Below are positions 57,501-64,000 of a DNA stretch of 64,000 nucleotides, piece after piece; the first letter of the stretch is position 1; each line of letters begins with the position of its first letter. A program made the translations under genes and the position numbers. The stretch spans positions 202,973 to 266,972 of the forward strand of contig QEOQ01000221.1 in NCBI GenBank assembly GCA_010279815.1, written 5' to 3'. Origin of the DNA: Brachionus plicatilis (lineage: Eukaryota; Rotifera; Eurotatoria; Ploima; Brachionidae). The notes beneath the pieces were generated by a model. That model searched no databases. It worked only from the letters and a program-made list of their open reading frames with translations, and was not told the DNA's origin.

Positions 57501-59725
57501 GATAATTCTAAAATTTTAGGCCTTAAGCAACTTACTCCCAATTTATAATTAAATTTCATGGGACATTTATTTTGACTGGTTACTCTATTCCAAATTGTAA
57601 ATTCTATCTCATTCTCAAAGTCATTAGTGTCCAAACAAGTTATTTTATAAGTGTACTTTGAAGCTAATGAATTGTGTTCTAAATGCTCGACATTAATTAC
57701 ATGATGCCGATTAACTCTAAATTCAGATACATAACCATGTTTATCACTATTTAGAAATGGCCCGTCTGATAAACTGAACAAATATGAGGAACTTTTTGTC
57801 AGCACTAAATTTTTCTTAAGACTTGTTAGTTGAGGAAAAGAAAAAATTTTCATTTCTTGACTTTTTAGTTCACCGTAAAAAACTTGAATTAAAGATTTTC
57901 CAACTTTTTTTGCGTCCAAAATTATCTTAGCACAATTTTCCCCCATCCTATCCGCAGCTACCACCTCGATGTACTTGAACACTGTTTCATCTTGAATTCT
58001 GACATTAAAACTTATTTTGGAACAATCATTAATTGACACCATGGATCTATCTTGCATCAAACCATTCATTTTGACATTAATTTCAAGTCTAGACTTTACC
58101 AAAGCTTCAACAGGACACGGATCCAAAAAAATGCCAACTGGCTCGACAACCATCACTTTGCTTTCTGATTTAATAACAAAATTTCGTTGATCATTAACAA
58201 AAATTTTTGATTCACCAAGTCTGTTTGAGTTTACTTTTAGCAAACCATGTGAATCCACTTTGGCAATCGAGATATCTTTTGTTTGGTAAAAATAAGATCC
58301 AGATCCACCAGTTACTTGCAGCACATATTCATATAAAACCTCATTTGGAGTGTGAGCAAAGATAAGAATTTCTGGTTGTATCGAAATAGGATCGAATATT
58401 TCGACTTGTTGCTCGCCTCGAACCATACTTTCTTTCAGCAGGCCTGTAATCAAAGTGACACCTTTTTCCAGAGTTTTTGCAACCACATAGCTTCCATTTT
58501 GGCTTCGATCTCTTACCCAAAATTTAGGAAACTCTGACTCTATTCTCAAATTGTGAGCTGGATAAATTAAATTGTGATTTTTGGTATAAAGTTTAATTTC
58601 TATTTCGTAATCGCGACCACTTTCTAGGATCCAAGAGTTCCAATTTTTCAAAGAAAATTCAAAATATTGTGCCTGAACAACATGAACTAGCACTGAAGGT
58701 GGTTCAAAGCCAATTTTTTGATCTTTGAGCAGTTTTTCATCCAAGTTCCGATCGGTCAAAATAATTTGTGTTTCTCCTAGTTCTAAGGCCTCTAGCTGAT
58801 AGCCTGTTTTGTCAAAATTTGCCACAGAACATCTCAAAGATTCAAAATAATACTGTTCACTTGGAAGGAAAATTTTTTCAATTGAATTTTGTCTGACCAA
58901 ATAAGCACTGAAGCGAATTGAAGTTCCTTTTAGAAGATAAACTGGATGTGACGGCTCGATTACAATTTTAGCCACTACCAAAATTTGAACCGGGGGTGTT
59001 TTCAAAAAGTCTTTGTAAAACGGATCTATGAGTTTTGCTTGGACATTTGCCGAGCCGGTTTTGAGGCCTTCGATCAAAATTTTGTATCCGTGAAGACCCA
59101 GCGATTCAAGTTGCTTGATCGAATCGGACGCTTCGTATTCAGAATCGGTGAATTTGGCAATCCGTAGCACATTGCGCGAATCCTCGAAGTTGGTTTGATC
59201 ATTAAACACTTTCCATTCGAATGGAAGACCATCAATGGATGTAAATGTATTCGACTCGGAGTCCAGAGCTTCAGCAGTCAAACTCTCAGGCGAATGCTCA
59301 GGCAAATACAAATGGGTTGTAGTGTGCTTTATTCTAATTGAGTGTATTTGATCAACTATGACGTCACAGCGGATTAATTTGTTGGTTTTTAAATCCTTGG
59401 CAAAAATGATCGAGGTCATACGTTGGGAATGCTTGGACAGTGCCGAGACTATGGCACGATGCGAGCAGTCATAGCCATTGAATTTTGCATTGCGGTTCTC
59501 ATAAATGGGTGTAATAGAAACTATATCAGGCTGAGACGATGACCATGCAAAGCAAAGATCATCCGTGTCAGGCTCAAGCTCACTTTTGGCCTCCAAAGTA
59601 AAGTTGATAATCTTGGAACTGTAGATTGGTAGCAATATTTTTGGAACATTCAAACGAGCCCAGCTTGAACTTACACAATTATGAATGAAACCAATATAAA
59701 TTAATATTATCAAGTTTAAATTCAT
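51513..59725 (-). CDS. NUP210: Nuclear pore membrane glycoprotein 210, 2 exons, 1825 aa
   Basis: Exon 1 is 59725-55168 (4558 nt) and exon 2 is 52432-51513 (stop). The donor GTAAAAT and acceptor TTTATTCTAG fit with phase 1; total 5478 nt. gp210/NUP210 is a single-pass protein of the nuclear-envelope pore membrane with a huge luminal part that forms a ring. Seen here: a signal peptide (MNLNLIILIYIGFIHNCVSS), then RLNVPKILLPIYSS, many beta-sandwich Ig-like repeats with recurring patterns such as VTGGSGSYFYQTKD, a VGESK/LGESKI-type strand and V-x-V-x-E-P. A C-terminal membrane helix LLAIFLLIFLCIVAYYYL spans about residues 1801-1818. Length agrees with the family (about 1890). The segment after the helix is only about seven residues (SGNNNNQ), against about 58 in vertebrates. 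The single intron (2735 bp) holds two foldbacks. An internal part is duplicated at 35.3-40 kb. Confidence 0.94.
52801..53175. repeat. Foldback element (AACAAAAATT-arm family), complete copy in NUP210 intron
   Basis: Termini GGGCATTGTGAAATTCAA and (inverse) GGGTATTGTGAAGTTGAA lead into arms with AACAAAAATTCTTCCTTTTT and TGCAACATACT..GTTGCA. AAAAAAT directly flanks both ends, a possible 7-bp target duplication (low complexity, so weak). It is the clearest copy of the family also seen at 19748 and 44740. Confidence 0.75.
54305..54631. repeat. Foldback with about 127-bp arms in NUP210 intron
   Basis: The left arm (54305-54431: CAAAATGTAATTTATTGCAC, then TTTTTACATTTTTACATTTT) is matched inverted by 54505-54631 with only a few differences. 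The loop is about 73 bp. No coding capacity. The remainder of the intron (52433-55167) is AT-rich with an unexplained GC-richer patch at about 54770-54870. Confidence 0.8.
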
Positions 59726-60384
59726 TTTTTCCAGTAAAAACAGGTTATTGGATAAATCAATTTAAAGGCTTAGAATTTACTGTTGGCACCAATCTGTTTC
59801 TTAAATAATCTTCTCATAGAGAAATCAGTTTTAAATTTTTGTTTAATTTTTAATTATTAATGCTTTCTTTAATCAATACTCTAAAAAATAAAAAAATTAT
59901 TCCTGTATTTTTTTTTGAATGATTACCAATTAACAATACTAATTTTTACATAAAGACGCTAGCATTATCTCGCATGCTAATATGACTAGTTTATGAAAAA
60001 ATTTAAGCTAGTGAAGAAGGTTTTTTTATTAGAGAAAATATTAGACTAATACAGTAGTTCTACAAAAAGCCAATAATTGGTACAATTCCACTATTTTACG
60101 TAAGTTTCGAGAGCTTACGTAATCTTGCGTAAATATTGACTTCTTTTCCAAAATTTTAATTAAAAATAAAAATATTTTCATATATTTCCTAATCTTACTT
60201 TTTTTACCTAAAAAAACTTTGGTAAAATTTTGTCTCACCATCAATGACGAAAACTTTTTTCTTGATTTTGATTATGAGAACTTTAAAATACTCAGAACTT
60301 TTTTTAAATTTCCCAGAACTTTTTTCTGTGGGCATCCCACTGATGTTCGCATTAATTGTTTTAATTTTTTAAAAATAAAATTTT
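59726..60384. other. Upstream region of NUP210
   Basis: AT-rich, with no convincing promoter motif. It contains TTACGTAA-like palindromes near 60095-60130 and no gene. Confidence 0.4.
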
Positions 60385-60860
60385 AGAAAGTTTAAATCCT
60401 CAAGAAAATTAATGCAATCGTTTGTCTATTACAAAAGAGACAAAATCTTAGATTTTTGGTTTGTTAAAATTAAAATAAAAATTTCCTCTTTTTTACGTAA
60501 TTTTTTTAATCTTTAAAGGTAGATAAAGTAAAAAAACGATATATGCAATAAAATAGTTTCATTCATTTTATTAGAAAAAGTTAAGTCAGATAAAATAATC
60601 TTATGCTCTTAAATAATCATTTATAATCCTGCTGGCTGAGAATCCTTGCTGAGCATGCATCCTGAGAAAATTTTAAAAAAATCAAGTTTCTATTTTAAAA
60701 AAATAAATAAATTTTTGTTTATTCATTTTTCACTAAATCTGTTGCTAGATATTATTGTAAAAAATCATAGTTACAATAAAAATTAACTTACTTTTATTTT
60801 TTTAATTGACGACTAATTTATTCTCGTTATTTTTTTGAAAATTTATTGATTTTTTAAAAA
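60385..60860. repeat. Source-like copy of the sequence joined to NUP210 in the palindrome
   Basis: TTAGAAAGTTTAAATCCTCA, then GAAAATTAATGCAATCGTTT, and later GCTGGCTGAGAATCCTTGCT, GAGCATGCATCCTGAG and GACTAATTTATTCTCG. The palindrome arms carry this with an internal deletion of about 90 bp, directly fused to the NUP210 fragment. A third copy starts at about 30770. Confidence 0.75.
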
Positions 60861-62077
60861 TTAATTGACGGAAAATAATTATGCCTTGATGAGCACGGGA
60901 AACATTTTAAGATGAAGGCTTTGGGATCTACATTAACTTTGATAAAATTATTTAAACATTATTGAAAATATTGACTTGCTAGCGTTTCGATGAAAAATCA
61001 ACCAAAATTGAATATTTTATGGAATAAAATTTTTTACTAAATCTTAAACTCATACTCAACATAAAATATAAAAAAAACTCTATTAATATAAAAAATTTGA
61101 ATTTTTCGTGCCTAACAACCAGGAATATGAACAAATTTTATATTGAGTATGAGTGTGACTTTGAAGGTTTAAAAAAGCTAATTCAGAATAGCGTACATTT
61201 GCACAGTTATTATTAGAATTGTTTAAAGTAATTAAAAGTAATTAAAACAAAGTCAAGTTAAGCCACTGGTCTCTATTTAAATTTTATTTTTAAAAAACAT
61301 TCGTTTCAAAGATTTGACTTAAAAATGACCTCCTTAATAACAGCATGGAACGATAGAAATGAGTCGAACAAAGGTATTTTTATTTGTGAAGGATTATTCA
61401 AGTAAAACTCGTATGTCCCTCGAGATGAAAGTACAAAATTCAACCAATTCTATAAAAAAACTGATAATTTCAAGGAGAACCCAAAATCTTTTAAAAACAA
61501 AAAATATAAAAAGAATTAAAAATTAATGAAAGTACTGTAAAAGACCGGAAATAGCGATTCAAGACCTAGCATGACCCAAATGAGAATTTAGCCACTATAT
61601 TTAGCTACGATTTTTATAGTTAGATATCCCAGCAAACATGCTTGAAGTAACTTATACTTATTTTATTTTAATTATTTAGGTAAATTTACGTCAATAAAAG
61701 CAAACTTTTCTTATGTTCAAATACGTAAAATTACCAAAAATCTAATTCATATAGCAAAACTGTTTAAAAAAAATTGGTAAAATTGGGAAAAACAAATAAA
61801 ATTTTTAAAATACAAATAAAAGCTTTAGTCTTACTAAGACATTATTCATTTGAATTGCAAACGAATGTCAAAGATACTGAATCAGGTGGTTCAAACCAGT
61901 CTGAAGTTTAAAATGTTGGATGGAAAAGAGTTTTTTATGAATGATTAATAGATTTCTATTTTAAAAGCCTTTATTTAAATAAAAATGTTTTAACAAAATT
62001 GAATAATAAATTAAAACAGAATAATTTTCTGAATTAATAAATCTACCACAAAGCAGCAGTAGAACCACAGCCCAAGT
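60861..62077. other. Intergenic region with weak coding traces
   Basis: Mostly AT-rich. At about 61325 a short plus-strand reading (MTSLITAWNDRNESNKGIF, stop, NSYVPRDESTKFNQFYKK) looks like decayed coding DNA of unknown origin. The last about 35 bp are the end of the minus-strand MTCG gene copy beyond its shifted stop. Confidence 0.35.
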
Positions 62078-62296
62078 TCAATGGTGCAGCAGCAGTGTTC
62101 CAGTTTCCCCAGGTGATGGTGCTTCAGTTAAAGGAAGAGTATTCCAATTGTTGTAAGCGAGTGGAGCAGCTGCTAATGGAAGAGCGTTCCAATTGTTGGT
62201 GGCAAGTGGAGTAGCACTCAAAGGCAGAGTATTCCAATGGTTCCAGGTAAGAGGAGCAGTAGCCAATGGGGCAGTCAATGATAATCCACAAGTCAT
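62078..62296 (-). CDS. MTCG-family repeat protein, minus copy, frameshifted end (72 aa)
   Basis: Starts MTCGLSLTAPLATAPLTW and has 15-residue repeats of the type PLAYNNWNTLPLAAA, like its plus-strand partner. Near 62117 one G is missing relative to all other copies (AGGTGATGGTGC against AGGTGAGTGGTGC). After TEAP the frame therefore shifts and ends SPGETGTLLLHH instead of the common ending. A TATA-like ATATAAATAT (minus sense, 62396-62387) lies about 91-100 bp upstream of the ATG. Whether the shortened protein is made is unknown. Confidence 0.6.
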   Translation of the reverse strand: MTCGLSLTAPLATAPLTWNHWNTLPLSATPLATNNWNALPLAAAPLAYNNWNTLPLTEAPSPGETGTLLLHH

Positions 62297-62386
62297 TTTA
62301 TAATTTGAATGTGATGGTATTTTATTTAAAAATATTATTTTTACTAAAATTGAATGTTTGATGATTTTTTTAATTTTATTTCCGAA

Positions 62387-62396
62387 TATTTATATT
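62387..62396 (-). promoter_or_regulatory. TATA box of the minus MTCG gene
   Basis: ATATAAATAT on the minus strand in the context GGGAATATAAATATTCGG, 91 bp before the start codon. The same element is kept upstream of the disrupted copy at 31960 (near 32040-32055). Confidence 0.6.
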
Positions 62397-62610
62397 CCCA
62401 TGTTTCGATTCAAAAAAAAAAATTTATTTAAATTGATTTTAATAGGCTTTAAGAATTTAAATGAAAAATGTTTATTTCTAATCAAATTCAAAATATTGAT
62501 TGTTTAAAATGAAGTATTAGGTGGTATTTGATTGTTTTAAAACCTATTAAATCAAATTAAATTAGGGACATCAAATGATGCATTAAAGTAAACAAAGAAA
62601 TTCTAAATGC

Positions 62611-62620
62611 ATATAAATAT
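62611..62620 (+). promoter_or_regulatory. TATA box of the plus MTCG gene
   Basis: ATATAAATAT in the context TGCATATAAATATCG, 90 bp before the ATG at 62710. It mirrors the box of the minus gene at almost the same distance. Confidence 0.6.
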
Positions 62621-62709
62621 CGAAAACTATTGAAGAAAAAATCATCAAACATTCAATTTGAGTAAAAATATTATTTTTAAAGAAAATACCATCACAAACA
62701 AATTATAAA

Positions 62710-63009
62710 ATGACTTGCGGATTATCATTGACTGCCCCATTGGCTGCTGCTCCTCTTACCTGGAACAATTGGAATACCTTGCCTTTGAGTGCTACTCCAC
62801 TCGCTTACAACAATTGGAATACTCTTCCATTAGCAGCTGCTCCACTCGCTTACAACAATTGGAATACTCTTCCATTAGCAGCTGCTCCACTCGCTTACAA
62901 TAATTTGAACACTCTTCCTTTAACTGAAGCACCACTCACCTGGGGAAACTGGAACACTGCCGCTGCACCATTGAACTTGGGCTGTGGTTCTACTGCTGCT
63001 TTGTGGTGA
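62710..63009 (+). CDS. MTCG-family Ala/Pro/Leu/Asn/Trp repeat protein (99 aa)
   Basis: Intact 99-codon frame, much GC-richer than its surroundings. After MTCGLSLTAPLAAA come five 15-residue (45-bp) repeats. The first four follow PL-x-x-NN-W-NTLPL with two or three small residues; the last is PLTWGNWNTAAA. The end is PLNLGCGSTAALW. Trp and aromatic positions alternate strictly with Pro-Leu, suggesting a structural or matrix protein. There is no clear signal peptide, although the first about 15 residues are mildly hydrophobic. It is paired head to head with a homologue at 62296, and its upstream about 75 bp are an inverted copy of the partner's. Other truncated copies are at 31.2, 36.8 and 37.7 kb. 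I do not recognise the family; alanine/proline repeats recall some cuticle or shell proteins, but this is only an impression. Confidence 0.7.
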   Translation: MTCGLSLTAPLAAAPLTWNNWNTLPLSATPLAYNNWNTLPLAAAPLAYNNWNTLPLAAAPLAYNNLNTLPLTEAPLTWGNWNTAAAPLNLGCGSTAALW

Positions 63010-63390
63010 AGTCTGTCAAATATCCTTTTATTTTATATATTTTAGCCTTTATTTAAATAGAATTGTTTTATATTTTTAATTATGAATTTTATTTTCTTAC
63101 CTAATATATAAAATCTTGCAATTTTAATAAATCTTTATAAAATATTTAAATTACTTAAGTAAAAAAAAATTTAAAAATTTCTAGTAAATTTTACTTTTCA
63201 TTTTTAATACATTCTTATTTGACTTCTAAAAAAGTCATGATTTAAAGTTTGAATAGCAAAAAATTTAATCTCAACAAACGAATTTTAATATATTTATTTT
63301 TTAATTATAGAATATAATCTGAATTGCAGAAATAATTAATTTCTTTTAAAAAAAAATCTCGAAAATAATTAATTTCGATGTCTAAATATT

Positions 63391-63760
63391 TTATTGTTTA
63401 ACCAAACATTTTTTTCCATTAGCTTTTCGACCTTCCTTAGCTTTTGCAGCAATAGGATCCTTATTATATTCTAAAAGCATCTCTTTATATTTTTGATCAA
63501 CAGCTAATGCAATTATGTGAAAACAAATGTACTTTTTTAAAAAATTACTACAAGACTTCTAGTTCTACTTTTGTACAGTTCTTTAAAATTAAAATTTTTA
63601 AGCTTATCATATTTTGCACACAAAAAGTCTTTTTTGCCATAATAAGATAGCTTTTTTCTTTTACACTCTTATTGTAAGTCGACTATCTTCCAGTTTTGAT
63701 GAAAATATTTCATTTTAGTACGAAACTAATTAATTTAGTGCAAAATTAAGTTTTAATTAT
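63391..63760 (-). pseudogene. SWIM-finger MULE transposase remnant, copy 4
   Basis: Minus strand: SCSNFLKKYICFHIIALAVD, QKYKEMLLEYNKDPIAAKAK, EGRKANGKKCLVKQ, stop 63393-63391. The finger has lost one cysteine spacing relative to the 24.3-kb copy but keeps a longer open C-terminus. The flank further upstream (GGAAGATAGTCGACTTACA inverted near 63670-63690, and TTTAGTGCAAAATTAAG at 63735-63751) matches 24050-24140. 63010-63390 is the 3-prime flank of the MTCG gene and plain AT-rich sequence. Confidence 0.65.
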
Positions 63761-64000
63761 AATTAGCTAAGAAATTATAAGAAATTTTCTTCCTAAAAAA
63801 ATAATTTTTTTTTAGCACAAGCTAATTTTTTTTGAACAAAAAGTAATTATTTTAGCAATACAGGTAATTACCATCCTTTTGTAATTATATTTAATAGACA
63901 TTACTAATTAATAAAAAATTCTAGTTGTTTCATATTTTATTATCAGAAAGATGCCATCTCGAACATCTTTAGTTCTTTTAGTGCAAAAGTTTATTTCATT
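63761..64000. other. Right edge, GCAC-motif region
   Basis: AT-rich with TAGCACAA and TTTAGTGCAAAA motifs like those bordering the other SWIM remnants; probably the interior of the same element continuing out of the window. Confidence 0.4.

Noticed and set aside
56151..59167. Plus-strand frames within NUP210
   Set aside because: Antisense shadows of a conserved 1519-codon exon.

Overview
The window is AT-rich eukaryotic (metazoan) genomic DNA. Genes are split by very small introns (mostly 45 to 71 bp, GT..AG), and the sequence between them is crowded with transposon debris. The gene set (ACTL6/BAF53, ARMH1, TTLL1, NSF, NUP210, an ARM-TIR-SAM protein, an NFX1-finger protein, many SWIM-finger transposase remnants) points to a spiralian invertebrate. 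A monogonont rotifer fits best, but that is inference from gene content and base composition. Two runs of N (31641-31930 and 50020-50546) show it is a scaffold of a draft assembly.

Layout. 1-857: non-LTR retrotransposon ORF1-like protein running off the left edge. 1.0-2.7 kb: a GC-richer minisatellite and a small two-exon gene candidate. 2976-4753 (-): ACTL6, six exons. 9261-9776 (+): last exon of an unrecognised cysteine-containing protein. 11029-13563 (-) and 13701-16936 (+): ARMH1 and TTLL1, head to head across 137 bp that contain a perfect X-box consensus, the RFX site of ciliary genes. 18.5-19.2 kb: SWIM transposase remnant. 20862-23182 (+): NSF, two exons, intact. 23.3-25.2 kb: REXO4 and SWIM remnants and a perfect 96-bp inverted repeat. 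25919-29494 (+): a helicase-less ZNFX1/NFX1-finger gene cut by a 1575-bp insertion.

29.57-34.23 kb: a Ty3/gypsy-like LTR element with broken gag, protease and a stub of RT. Its gag is split by a segment carrying a copy of a local repeat-protein gene (MTCG family), itself hit by a DDE transposon. 35334-39269: a palindrome with two 1947-bp arms and a 42-bp spacer. The arms join a piece of NUP210, its upstream flank, a piece of the MTCG gene and a piece of DDE transposase; the spacer derives from the gypsy element. 41-43 kb: a small coiled-coil gene and pogo-like debris. 43036-47547 (+): ARM-TIR-SAM gene of 844 codons, followed by a 116-bp identical duplicate of its SAM segment. 48-51.3 kb: SWIM debris, foldbacks and a gap. 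51513-59725 (-): complete NUP210 in two exons. 62.0-63.0 kb: a head-to-head pair of MTCG genes with mirrored TATA boxes. 63.4-64 kb: another SWIM remnant.

Two themes stand out. The housekeeping genes are intact and compact, and every intron I found that is longer than about 100 bp contains an inverted-repeat element. The 29-40 kb block is a mosaic assembled from sequences whose intact relatives lie at 55-63 kb in the same window, which suggests local copying by template switching or breakage repair.
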